A stretch of DNA of 64,000 nucleotides from Atkinsonella hypoxylon (taxonomy: Eukaryota; Ascomycota; Sordariomycetes; Hypocreales; Clavicipitaceae): NCBI GenBank assembly GCA_000729835.1, contig JFHB01000013.1:62001-126000 (forward strand), in the 5' to 3' direction. Below the pieces are notes generated by a model. The model made no database searches. It saw only the letters and a program-made list of their open reading frames with translations, and was not told the origin of the DNA. The position numbers and the translations under genes were made by a program. This document shows positions 1-11,100 of the stretch, piece by piece (the stretch's first letter is position 1; each line of letters opens with the position of its first letter).

Positions 1-745
1 TGTTCTGCATCAAATGATTCTGACGCCGGGGGGCCGGAGGGGTATGAACTCAAATCAAATAAAGAGATAGAGAGTCTGGCCTACAGCCCAAGCGAGGTTT
101 TGCAACTAAACGATACACTTTGTCTGGGCTTCACGACGTGTGCGGTGGCGTGCCCCATTAGACTGACTGCAGGCTGACTCAGGCTTGCCCCGCCAATCCG
201 CGCGCGTGGTGTGCGTCATTCGTCATTCCACACCAGACCAGTCTGGCCTGGCTGCCTGGGACGTGACCCCGGACATGGATGCGCTCCCTGTTTGCTCGCT
301 AGCCCCGCTTTCGCTTCCATCATGAACCTGAACCTGGACCTCATCAAAAGGCACTGGCTAACTACAGGTCCGTATTATCAGATGCCTTTGTTCCAGGTCT
401 TCTTATCCATCTCAATCCACCTCCGTACCCGCGCGTCACTTCTGTTACTCTCTCACTCTCTCACATCCTCAATCTGCCCCGCCAGCCCTACGCAGTCGAC
501 ATCATCGTGAGCCCTTTCTTTGCTCATCACGGGTAGTCCTCTCAAGCGCCTACCACATAGTTCTGCTCACCCCGCAGATCCCAGCCTTGACAATCAGTCA
601 CCTGCAAGTTGGACGTTGGGTGGTAGCACAACATCTGGCTCTAGCTCGCATATTTCTTGATACGCAGCTACCTCTTTCTGGGCCCGTCTGTCGCCCCTGA
701 TACAATCCAATTTGACATTTCAAGCTACCAAAGAAACCCTTCATC
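1..745. other. Left-edge intergenic region, upstream of glc8
   Basis: No open frame here shows protein-like composition or a plausible spliced model. The pyrimidine-rich stretch from about 410 to 500 and the run leading to the ATG at 746 look like promoter and 5' leader of the downstream phosphatase-inhibitor gene. A gene to the left may end outside the window. Confidence 0.5.
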
Positions 746-1540
746 ATGGCTTCCGCGGTTGAGCGATCGCCGATACACCCCCCTCCAGGACATGATGCCA
801 AACGCCCAAAGGGTATTCTAAAGCATACCTCGTCGCACATATCATCGTCCACGGCACCGTCAGCAGTCTCTCCACGACAAGGACGTGAGAGGTCTATGTC
901 TGGCAAAGAAATCACTCTTGCTAACACGCAACTAAACGCTGGACACCGTAGATCATCTTCGGCTGCTCGACCTCTAGGCTCGCGCCGCTCTTCCACCCAC
1001 GATCCAGACGGCCAGGAGTCATCACAACGCCTCAAGTGGGATGAGGCGAACCTTTACTTGACGGAACAGGAACGTACCTCTACTATGAAAATTACCGAAC
1101 CCAAGACTCCCTACGCCAAACACTATGATCCGTCTGAGGACCCATCTGACGACGAGGATTATCTGGGAGGTGGTAGTTCCATCGAGAAAGCCGCAGGTAG
1201 GCGTGCTGAGGATGACATACCGGGACTAAGCTTAGGCGATCCGGAGGAAGAGATTACAGAAGCAAGCATTTCGACAAGCGTGCGCCAACCCTCCGAAAAG
1301 ACGGTTCATGTTGATGATCAAAGTTTCGCCCCATCCGCCGAAGAAGAGGTGGCGGGACTTTCACCAGAAGAACGCGAAAAGCACCGAAAATTCGAAGTTG
1401 CCCGCAAAAAACACTACGACATGCACAACGTCGCGCAGCTCCTTGGTGCTCCGCAATTCATCCCAGACGACGACGACGACGATGATGATGATGATGAAGA
1501 AATGCCCTCAGTGCCTCCATTACCGAATGGCTCGCCTTAG
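746..1540 (+). CDS. glc8: Protein phosphatase inhibitor 2 (IPP-2/Glc8 family)
   Basis: An intronless frame of 264 residues. Three hallmarks of the family are visible in order: an N-terminal KGILK motif near residue 22, which in inhibitor-2 contacts protein phosphatase 1; a central RLKWDEANL block followed by KITEPKTPY near residues 114-122, with the conserved Thr phosphorylated in known members; and a C-terminal helix around RKKHYDMHN, the part that inserts over the PP1 active site in known structures. An acidic run of about ten Asp, encoded by a GAY triplet repeat, lies close to the C terminus and is typical of these disordered proteins. Family knowledge places it as a modulator of type 1 phosphatase (Glc7) in cytoplasm and nucleus. 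The ATG at 746 sits in a good context (ATC ATG GCT) and precedes the conserved motif by about 20 residues. Length fits fungal Glc8 homologues. Confidence 0.9.
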   Translation: MASAVERSPIHPPPGHDAKRPKGILKHTSSHISSSTAPSAVSPRQGRERSMSGKEITLANTQLNAGHRRSSSAARPLGSRRSSTHDPDGQESSQRLKWDEANLYLTEQERTSTMKITEPKTPYAKHYDPSEDPSDDEDYLGGGSSIEKAAGRRAEDDIPGLSLGDPEEEITEASISTSVRQPSEKTVHVDDQSFAPSAEEEVAGLSPEEREKHRKFEVARKKHYDMHNVAQLLGAPQFIPDDDDDDDDDDEEMPSVPPLPNGSP

Positions 1541-2588
1541 GCCAACCGGGCTGAGAAAGATAGGTAGAAGGAAGGGGTCAAGCACAGCCCGAGATGTCAT
1601 TATATAAGAAAAGGAGGAGACTATTTCAGGTGGACTATCTTGCCTGTTTCCTGCCACGGCACGGAGTCTGAGTTGATGTCTTTACCTTCATTTCGTCCGA
1701 TATCCCTCGGCTGTCAGCCAGAGGACGGTCAGTCTCCATCTCCCACTGGCCTTCGCCCACTGTCTTTACCATCATTAAGGAGTATTGTATCGTTAAATGG
1801 ACAAACCGAAGCTGTGGACCGCCATCTTCGTGAAGCTGCCATCATTCCACCTTTGTCGGTTGCGTCATCAGGCCCTTCAGCGCGCAGGCGAATCAGGCTT
1901 CTAAAACACAGATACTGTCCCGCCAAACCACGCCATGATAGGCATCGACCTGTATTTCCCTGAGCAATCAAAAGACGATGCATCATAAGAAATGCTGGAA
2001 CGCAGGCCGATCCTATAGTAGCGGATGCTCCTGCGAGACTACGGAATTTCCTTGTTGGTCTTGGCTTATGGTCTACATAACACAGACCAAAGTGCCAGCC
2101 GCTGAGTCTAAGAATTGTAAATTTTATCTTCCTGTAATCTTTTAGATACGTGCCGGCTGACATCAGTTGTGGCGTTTCAAAGCTTCTCTTTATATAGTTA
2201 GGCATCGGAGGAGGGCTTTTCACTGGACTCGGGCCCAGACACAGTCCTTGTTAGTTCTTTAGCATCTGTGAATGAGATTCTTCGTCTCAAGCTGCTAATT
2301 TTGTGGTGACGACATTAATCGTGATTTTGCAGGATAATCAATGCGGTCCAGCAAAAGAAACTGATAGCGACAAGCCTGTGACAAAGTTCAATTTCGAATA
2401 CACCAAAGCACAGTGGCACGGCACGGAAATGTACAGAAAAGACCTGTGCACATGAACGGTTACCACTGAAAGAATCGTTCAGGTATCTTGGTTTCCCGTT
2501 CAAGATGCAATACACATCTATTCTTAGCTGGTTGTCCTGTCCATCCATGATATTGTACAACAGTGTACAACAGTCCTGTTCATGCACT
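1541..2588. other. Convergent intergenic region between glc8 and lcl2
   Basis: This stretch lies between two genes that face each other, so it should hold both 3' UTRs. The small frames inside it lack family similarity and have no convincing ATG-to-stop or spliced structure. I see no RNA gene or repeat in it. Confidence 0.5.
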
Positions 2589-3039
2589 TTACAGCAATCC
2601 TTTCCGAGCCAGCTCTACCTTGCGCGCCGCCTCGCCAGGCTTGAATCCTCCCTTCGAAATGCAAATGCGTTTGCCCTCGCCAATCTCAAACTTATCCTCG
2701 TTGGCATCCCAGGCGCAAGGACAGTGGTGGGGGACATGTACGCAGGCGAGTGTGTCGGGGCAGAGGTATTTATCGCAAGCAGCTATTGAGCACGAGTTAG
2801 TGAAGGAAGTAAAGTCAGGCTTTATATATATGAATAGGGGACTCACATTGGTCGTACTGCGCTTGGTAGTGGGATGCGTCGCTTGGGTTGTTCTGCTGCT
2901 GTTGATACTGATGGTGCTCGTGGCCTCCATCGTGGCCTCCATCGTGGCCGCCAAACATTTGCTCGAAGAAGCCAAATTGGGCGCTGGCCAAAGATAATAG
3001 AGAGAGAAACGCCATGAGGATCTGCATTTTTGTATGCAT
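2589..3039 (-). CDS. lcl2: Long chronological lifespan protein 2 (LCL2), secretory pathway protein
   Basis: Two exons, 3039-2847 and 2782-2589, are separated by a 64-nt intron (GTGAGT donor, ATAG acceptor) and give 128 residues. The N terminus is a clear signal peptide ending in ASA before QFGFFEQMFGG, the signature start of mature LCL2. A His/Gly/Gln linker follows. The second exon carries the Cys-rich core with CDKYLCPDT and HCPC, and it ends GFKPGEAARKVELARKGLL, almost invariant in the family. A second ATG at 3027 would start the signal peptide four residues later and is equally possible. In yeast the gene is linked to ER-associated degradation and chronological lifespan; here that is inferred from similarity. 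The gene is divergent from bL27m, with about 305 bp between the start codons. Confidence 0.92.
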
Positions 3040-3345
3040 AGTCGCAGCCAGCTTAGGAAGCTGGTTATCTTGTTCAATTTTATTTTTATTTTTATTTTTA
3101 TTTCTCTTTTTCTTCAATGAGCCATGCTTATGAGGCGCTTGTTGTAATTAATGGCATTGAGTGACGTGGCATAGTTTGCATACCTGCCTAGGTACCTAAT
3201 GTATAAGCTGTCCAAATTATTATCGATAAGAAGTTGCACCGCCGGCACATGGCTGAGTCAGCCAAAATTCTATCCTTAGTGCAAGATGTGTGTCCTACAG
3301 TGCCTCCAGCTACGTCGACAAGAGGAGCATCCGGCGTTGTCAACG
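3040..3345. promoter_or_regulatory. Bidirectional promoter region between lcl2 and mrp7
   Basis: About 305 bp separate the divergent start codons of lcl2 and the mitochondrial ribosomal gene. The region has a TTTTTA repeat (about 3077-3110) next to lcl2, but no strong TATA box on either strand. Shared-promoter function is inferred from the layout only. Confidence 0.5.
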
Positions 3346-4287
3346 ATGCAGCTCTTCATGATGCAGCGGCCGTTCATGGCCGCTGCTACAGCCGTGCGAT
3401 GTGTTGCTAGACCCGCGATACCGACGATTGCGCCCCGAACACCGCAATTGGCCTACGTGCTTGCTGAAGGTCGACGGCATGCTTCGGTCAAGGCACAGGG
3501 AGCGTACAAGAAGAAGAGCAAGAGAGGTATTCCCAAGAAGCTGGGTGCTAAGAGGACGGGAGGTAAGCAAGTTTGACGTTAAGCCCGACTAACCTAAAGA
3601 ATTTTTTTAATTTTTATTAATTTTTTAATTTTTCAAAAAAAAATTTTCAATTGGTAACGATGCTCACCATCGATCTTGTTGACAGATCAATACGTTATTC
3701 CTGGCAACATCATCTACAAACAGCGCGGCACACACTGGTGGCCCGGCGAGAATTGTATTATGGGCCGCGACCGCACCATTCACTCCAAGGCAACAGGCTA
3801 TGTGAAGTACTACCGCGATCCAGCTCGGCACCCTGACCGCAAATACATAGGCGTCGTCTTTGACAAGGCCGACACACTACCCTACCCACAGCATGCAGAG
3901 CGCAAGCGTCGTCTCAACATGAAAGCTTTCCCGATCCGTTCCTCTGCTGAAACTCCTGCTGTTTCGCCCTCCGGGATTCCTTTTGAAGTGACGCGTGTGG
4001 AGGCTGGCGAGCCGGACAGGCTGCTGAAGCTGCGGTCAGACTATAGCTACCGCGAGGATAATTGGCGCATAGGACGACTGGTCAAAACAACTGGACTGCG
4101 CACCAAGAGATTCAGGACCCGCAAGCAGTGGTTCAGATATAGGCGGTGGAGGAGGGAGCGTGAATTGGAGGGCCAGAGGGCGGCTGAGAAGAGGAGGGCT
4201 GAGATGGGGGATGTTAAGGCTGTGAAGGCTGTCAGCAAGAAGGCAGCCAAGAAGGCTGCTAAGAAGGCGGCCAAGAAGAGTAAATAA
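3346..4287 (+). CDS. mrp7: Mitochondrial large-subunit ribosomal protein bL27m
   Basis: Two exons, 3346-3562 and 3686-4287, give 272 residues. The 123-nt intron (GTAAGC donor, GACAG acceptor) interrupts the conserved bL27 stretch AKRTG/DQYVIPGNI, and splicing restores it exactly. Residues 1 to about 45 form a basic, Ala-rich presequence expected to target the matrix. The bL27 core then shows KRGIPKKLGAKRTG, QRGTHWWPGENC and GRDRTIHSKATG. A long fungal-type extension follows and ends in Lys/Ala repeats (KKAAKKAAKKAAKKSK), likely rRNA-contacting. The start at 3346 was chosen because upstream codons do not resemble a presequence; another Met lies close downstream. The protein is a mitoribosome component near the peptidyl-transferase centre by homology with bacterial L27. 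Confidence 0.93.
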
Positions 4288-5022
4288 GGCTTGGTGGATG
4301 TTTCATGGGGTCTCTTCATGGAAAGAAACCGCATTATGTAGAATAGGCGTTGTAACTTGAAATAGCGCGTATGCTATGAGATATCGTGAGCATTAGACGA
4401 GTGATTGTGATTCATGGCATTGAACAGAGCTCGTTATTTTTGCTCTCTACATCCGCCCATTATTTCATAATTCAAGCCCATGAGAGTGTCATGGCAAGAT
4501 GCATATTTGGGTCTCGTGGATTGCCTAGAATAGTTGCGTTTGAACATGTGTCCTGAACATGTGGAGTCTGGTCGAATTGCACGCGCCCGGGGGTTTACTC
4601 TTGCAGGAAGTTGCACCACGCGACATGACGCGCTTCGCATTCGTGCCTTCTCACTCTCAATTAAGTTGAACTCACACTGGGCCGCACAACCACTAGGTAC
4701 CCAGGTACTCAAGATAATTAGTCGCATTCGCGCTTCTTGCGCTCGCTTTTCCTTCTGCTGAAACTTAATTCCAACCATCTTGGACCAGTGAAGTGACGTC
4801 TTCTGTCGTCTCTTTGCTACTGCTCTTGGGTGAAGCCGTAGCTGCGACTCCATACCACCCACCCTCCCAGGTTTTATTCTAGGAACCTGACACAGCCATG
4901 CGACATCATTAACCAGCTTCAGGAACCATTGCCATTATAAGGCACTTAGTATATATGCCTGTGGAAGTCATTCTACGGCAAGTTTGTTCTGAAAGCACGC
5001 CGAAAAGGCCATAAAGCCACAA
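4288..5022. other. Intergenic region with promoter of the finger/cupin gene
   Basis: This holds the 3' UTR of bL27m and the upstream region of the gene starting at 5023. A 142-codon minus-strand frame (4434-4862) is present, but its composition is that of random sequence and no homology is visible. No other structure was seen. Confidence 0.45.
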
Positions 5023-7180
5023 ATGGCAACTGTTCGCCTTACGCCAACTGGTATGCAGGACGACGTTGGAAAGGACCCAACCTGGCAGCCAGCCGAAGTT
5101 GAAAGCCGGGCTAGCAGTGACGATGAAAGCAGTGACGATGATTATAACATATTGGTGGCAGCTGATGTGCGACCTAATTCTGCCGAGGGCAGAACTTTGT
5201 CTCGGCAGACGAGTATGACAACTGATGAGACAATGACAGACCGACCAAAACTGTCTACACACAAGGGTATCGTTACCTCACAGAATCAATGGATGGCAAA
5301 GAATACGGCGGCGGGTCTGGCAAGCCACTCTATGGCCATCGGGGACCTAGATAAGAGCCAAGGACAAGAAGTGGATGCGCCGGGCTCGTCAACATATCAG
5401 CAGGAGAGTGAGTGATGAATTCTCGATCTTGGGCAAATCTGTACGTGCTGGCTAACATGGTACTGCGTTTTTTTTGCGAAAGCTGCTGTTCCGTTACCCT
5501 CTCATATCTGGAAGGCCCTGCTTAAGGAGGATGGCCGCCGACATTCTAGACGTCTCCTAGTCGGGAGCCGTGAGATCGGCTCTTTTCCACCAAAGTCTCT
5601 CAAACGCCGAGCTGAGGGTGCGCCAATAACTCAGGTACCACTGCCCAGTATGATTCGCGAGGGTATCCTGTCCCGAGAGACTGGTTCTCAGAGGGCACCA
5701 TCGGCATCGCCAGTCTCAACGCCTTCTCCCAACATTTTTGGTGGCAGTAGCTGGAGGAGAAAGTCTACTGCGGGCACATTAACTCCCATATCACATTTTC
5801 GTCTAACTAAAGGGGGCAAGCCATATGATGTTTGGATTGGTAGGTTCGGGTTCATGTTGTATTGACTGTTTCGAGAGCTAAATCTGGATGATAGATGATC
5901 AGGGGAAGTCTCACTCTGCAAGAGGAGCTTTGATCCCGGATGGATACAAGCTCCACGATAATCCAAATAGGCCATTCGTATGTCCAATCCGGCACTGTCG
6001 ACGGTTATTACCAAGCCTTACATCATTGGTTTCACATTTCGGACCTGCACATCGATTTGCCACGTTCAACGATAATCTAGACGGAACGCTGTCAATGATT
6101 ACTGCTTATAAGAATGCCGTGGGACAATCACCCTCCATCGTTGTGTCCCAAAATCCCCTGCACATAGACGCTGCCCCCCCAGTTGAGCCAAATTTGCCTT
6201 CTGCAACTGTTCTTGCTTTGTCAAAACGAAATGCTGGGGAGCAAAGGAAGATAGCTGAACGGATACTCAAAAAGGCTAAGAGACAAACCTCGAGCTCGCA
6301 GTCCTCTAAGCGCCAACAAGTATCAGCTTGGATGAATATCGCCAGAGGACAACACGAAGAAGGCGCTAAAAGTCCGCATTCTTCTGCTAGTCCTAGAAGA
6401 AGAAGCGTTCCTCCGTTACTTACTCAACCGTCCACCAGCTTCAGGCTATCACAGTCTGGGCGTACACCTTCAAGCCCTGTGCCCTCGGCGGCGCCGATGG
6501 CACGTAGCTCGGATGAGCTTGTTTCACCAGGAGCCGATTCTGTTCAGGATGTACCACATCAAACTCTGGCTAGTCGTAGACCGGTCAGACAAAGTGTTTT
6601 AGCCCGCCTTCGAGCAGACAAAGACTTTTCCGAGCCGAAAACACGTTCGCCAAGTATGCAGGATGGGTGCGCGAAGAACAGACAAGCTAATCAGACTCAG
6701 GGCGAGGAAGCAGACCTGGAAATGGAAGACTGGGAAATAGCACCTGGTCGAGTCACTGACAAAGACTCGCTCGAAAGTACGTAATTTTTTTTTTTTTTTT
6801 TCTTTTTTGTGAGATCTACTGAGAGTGGTGACTAACTTGTTGAAACAGATGTAGCATATTCGGGAGCATTTCTGGCATCGACGACACCCATCGCCATGGC
6901 TCCAGATATATGGTTCAATGTGCTGACGATTCGTCCTGGTCAAACCCATCGTGTCCCTGAGCAGCGTGGCAGAATGCAAATGTACTCGGTGGCGTCGGGG
7001 AAGGTGAAGGTAACCACAGGCGGCCAAGCTGTGCAGCTGGGTCCGAATGGTGCATTTCCTGTGCGGCCAGGCGAACAATGTGATATTGAGAATCGGCTTT
7101 ATTCCGAGGCCACATTGCACTGCACTACTGTGAAGGATTACGACTTGGTGTCTGACGCTGAAGTGCGAGCAGAAGTATGA
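5023..7180 (+). CDS. C2H2-type finger protein with CENP-C/Mif2-like C-terminal cupin
   Basis: Four exons (5023-5407, 5483-5839, 5895-6776, 6849-7180) join in phase to give 651 residues. The N-terminal quarter is acidic and disordered, with Ser/Asp runs. Near residues 250-310 a GGKPYDVWI block leads into a C-x4-C-x12-H-x4-H pattern (CPIRHC ... HFGPAH), followed by FNDNLDGT. The middle is Ser/Pro-rich and basic, suggesting nuclear localisation. After WEIAPGR the last exon encodes about 100 residues that read as a small beta-barrel: VLTIRPG, MYSVASGKVKV, GPNGAFPVRPGE, CDIENRLYSEA. This resembles the CENP-C/Mif2 C-terminal cupin fold. The CENP-C motif itself and the Mif2 N-terminal signature are absent, so it is not an ordinary CENP-C. 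A chromatin role with dimerisation through the cupin is inference; I do not recognise a named gene. Confidence 0.72.
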
Positions 7181-8188
7181 CATGGAAGAGAATTCGCATG
7201 GATGTGCATTTTTGGGAGACGGGAATCATGGCACTGGTTTCTGCTTTAGACAAACCAACCACCAAGGGCAAATTCATAGTTAATCATTAGGTCTTTAAGA
7301 CACTAGGTCTATCCGAGTATCTTTGTGTTCATGGGCTCAGCTGGGGAAAATGCACATATGAGAGGCTGCGAGAGAACAGGAACTTTTGCTGAGAAGACGT
7401 CTAATTACGTTCCATCCTCCGAGAAAACTTTGATCCTCTTCACTGTAGCAAACGGCCACCATACACATGGGTCTAGAGGCCTGCGGTTATGTGCCATGTG
7501 CCGCCATCACGAGGTGGCGTGGCCTTGTCTCACATGAGCTGTGATGCGAACTTTAACACAGGGGTGCAATCAGAGATCGCCTTAGGAAAGCATGTTCTGC
7601 GTAGCATTTTGGGAAAGATGGAGACGGCGATGGCAGCGTGGCTCATGAGCGGTGATTTACGGTTACGTTGAAGATGGATTATGGGCCGTGGGGCTTGGAA
7701 ACGATGGGCGATGTACCAAGGACCTACCTCATAAGGCAGCCAGACATGAATTGATACGAGTGAGCGGCAGTCTGCCTGAACAACATTGAAGCTCTCGAGT
7801 CCGCGCAGCCGGCAAGTCAATGTGACTGAGGATGGCCACGCGGAGGCAGCTGATGAGGCAGCTGATGAGGCAGCTGATGAGGCGGATGATGAGGAGATTT
7901 TGTCCTTGCAAGTGCTGTTGACGTAATTTGGTGAGAATTTTTGGCTGAATGGGATATTTGACTCTTGATTGAAATATACTTTGTTTTGCCTTTATGTTTT
8001 CGTTTCCTATTCTATTCTTTCTATTCTATTCTATTTCTTATTTGTTATATTTCGTTGTGAGCGCGTTGTTCTGAGGCTTGACGGTTTCATCGATTCGGCC
8101 CAAGTACCTCAGTGCCGTGTAACCACGGCAGGCACGACTCACAGTGGACAGCACCAGCTCACCAGCCCAGACAGCGACTGTTATAGTT
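7181..8188. other. Intergenic region upstream of the hydrolase-CorA gene
   Basis: No supported gene lies here. It contains a short 12-bp tandem repeat (7843-7890) and, from about 7975 to 8050, a T-rich tract with repeated TATTC units that probably belongs to the promoter or leader of the next gene. Confidence 0.45.
7843..7890. repeat. 12-bp tandem repeat, four copies
   Basis: The unit GAGGCAGCTGAT occurs three times perfectly, followed by a degenerate fourth copy. In one plus frame it would encode Glu-Ala-Ala-Asp repeats, but that frame lacks an ATG and ends soon after, so coding use is not supported. Confidence 0.8.
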
Positions 8189-11100
8189 ATGCTGTCTCGC
8201 AGCCCGCAAAGCCCTCCCCAGCTTTTGCGACAGCATGGCACTCCCCTGCATTCACCGCCATCAACTGATACAGACGATGCGGGTGGAAACGAAAAGCAGG
8301 ACATCATTGGAGTCATTGATAGTCGAGATGCCCAGCAGAAGAATCGCCCACGCTTCACCATTGACCCGGAAGGCAGCCTCACCCATGACAAAACGACTGT
8401 TGATGTCGTGGCCGTGCCATGTCCCGGTGGGCATCCCCTGCGCAGCTGGAGCCGCGATGGACTCATGAGCCGTTACTACGGCGCTCTTTCGATGCGCGAT
8501 GCTGAGGTCAAGGACGATGTTGATCGACCTTCGCCCTCATGGGTGAGACAGGGGATTCGGCGGGAAGCAGATCGTGCGAGAATCTTGCTGTACGAGCATT
8601 CTGAGGTTGGAGAGGCGACGACGTTGAGCGACCTGGCGGACGCGCTGCTGCACGAGCTGCAGCAGTTGCGAGATACAGAGAGCCGAGGGAGACCGGTTTT
8701 ATTCATCGGACACAGTATTGGCGGATTGGTAGTCAAGATGGCCTTGACCAAGGCGGGAAGGGACGCACGGTACGAGAATATCCTGCGAGAATGCTACGGG
8801 GTCGCCTTCTTTGGTGAGTCTTGGACGCTCATATATCTGTTTTTCTATTTTTCCATCTTTGTATTTATTTATTTACTTGTTTTTCTCTTCCGGCTTCACT
8901 TCATCAACATGCAACATACGCCAAGGATATTGACTGACTGGACCAAAAGGCACACCACATCAAGGATCCAGCTACTTTGCCATGCCGGGCCTCGCAAACA
9001 GCATTGCTAGCTTGCTACAACTATCAGCTCCGCTGCCGACATCCATCACAGATGACTTGCGCGTTGGCAACAGCCTCCTCGTTCATATCGACGAGGAGTT
9101 CAGAGCCGCATCTCATGATCTGCAAGTATGGACCTTCTACGAGACGATTGACTCTCGTCTCTCGGGTGGTCCGGTCGCGGGCCCGGACTCTAGAGATGTC
9201 TGCTTCACGGCGCCCCTGACGTCCATCAAGTCTGCCATTTTGGGTATGAGGCAGGAACGCATTTTCCCATTAAAGAGCGACCATGCGAACATTGCATCCT
9301 TTGGACGACACAATGTGCACACGATGCGCATGTTCCTCAACCAACTCGCCCACCAGATTGGTCATGCTGACGCGAATGTCAGGGATGAGGAAATGGGCGG
9401 CGGGAGATGGAACTTGGAGCTCGAGCAGAAGGTTACGGTCGAGGTTCACGGCTTCTTTGACGACCCGCCTGCCAGCCATGGAAATCAAGTGGCAGAGGAG
9501 CCATCGATTGTGAGGGCGTGGTCTACTCGTTTGCCGCTAAGGGAGTTTCTAAACAAAGGGCCTGAAGTGTGTTTGAACGAGCGGCTGAATGAGGTGGAAG
9601 GATCGCCGGGGCAGGGCAGCTTTCTGAGGCGGTGCGGGACGATAGGTTTTATTGAGAGGGAGAACGGTGCTAGTGATGCGCTGGCTGCGAATGTGCCAGT
9701 GGGTGTTCCGTCGCCGAATCCATTGACGATTAAGAACGCGCTTGGACTCAAGGGTACGCTTTCTAGCACGGGGTTCGTGACATCACCCGGGTCTCCTGTC
9801 ATAAGGCCAGTTGATGTTGATGCGTTAACATTCCGACAATCACCGCCTGGTGCTTGCCTTGATGCAAAACCTGCAACGCCGCCAAGTAGAGTAATTTCGC
9901 CCAAATCGAGCCCGATGCGGACACCGTCACCTCTTATTCGTGCTGATCTTGAGCAAGATTTAGCTATCGATCGGTTATCACCTCCTTTGCGGGGCAGGAT
10001 GGGTCGTTCTGTCAGTCGGTCCTTTAGCTTGGGCAGCGATAGCTCACGGTTTGAGTATCGGGACTTTCCGTCATTTTCACAGCGGAGTCGGAGTGCATTG
10101 GTCGACGGGATCGCTAGTGATGAAGAGGAGGATCTAGAGGCATCGCCGAGATTGCCTGAGGCTGTGGTGGCTATTCGGAAGACAGCCAACGACAGCAACG
10201 GTCAACCAAGTGGTGAGACGGTAATTGTTGACGGAGTGGCTATTGCTTTTGCTCCCCCCGATGTGAAGAGCCGCAAGTTTTTGTGGATGCATGTGCCGTT
10301 TAATAATCCGGTTTGGGTCAAAGTGAGTCTCTTTTTTACGGGTGAGGTTGAGGTGTTGATGCTAATGTGAGCTGCATGAAAGAGCATTCTACAAACGCTC
10401 GAGATATCTTTCAAGAAGGATTACTCAGCCCTTTACAGGCAGGACTTCTGGATGACCAGGCATACCAGGGGGAGACATGCGCAGCATTACGCATACCATG
10501 CTAAGCCGGGGTGTTACTTTTCTGCCCAGCGGACTTGTGGGTGGTTCAATATTATGCTTTCATATTGAAGGGAGCTGACATTTAATTTTAGTATCACCTC
10601 GGAAGCAGTCCATTGGCAATCAGTCGTTGTCGCCACCCAGAGGGGATGCTGGGGACTCCATGTACACCTGTCTTTTCCTGCCGTATTTGCATTTCGACAC
10701 TTACAAAAGGCTGATTCGACGTCGAGATTTAATCATTGAGCGCTTGTCACAAGGGAGAGCCCATCCTGTCCCGGGAAGCGTGGCAAAGTCCAATTCACTG
10801 GAGCTGCAGGTCATTTGGGAGTACCTTGGCCACGATCCACCGATAAATTGTCGTCGTACGCTGGATCAATACGGGTACCCATCGTTGCGAGATACGCGAT
10901 CTCGAGATGATGACCAGATGCTGTATAAGCTGACCAAAGAACGAATTTCACGTCCGGAGGAAAAGAGTGTGCCGTCCTATGAGCAGGGTTCCAGTAACGC
11001 GGTGGCCTCGGACCACGGGAGCAGTAGCCAGCCTAGCTCTGAGAGCAGCAGTAGCTGGAGGCTACAAATCCTTGGTCGAGACGGGGAAGGACACGACGAG

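Noticed and set aside
598..1035. 145-codon minus-strand frame over glc8
   Set aside because: It is antisense to a well-supported coding frame and has no recognisable features.
4434..4862. 142-codon minus-strand frame between bL27m and the finger/cupin gene
   Set aside because: Composition is that of random translation, no domain or intron structure is seen, and it overlaps a probable promoter.
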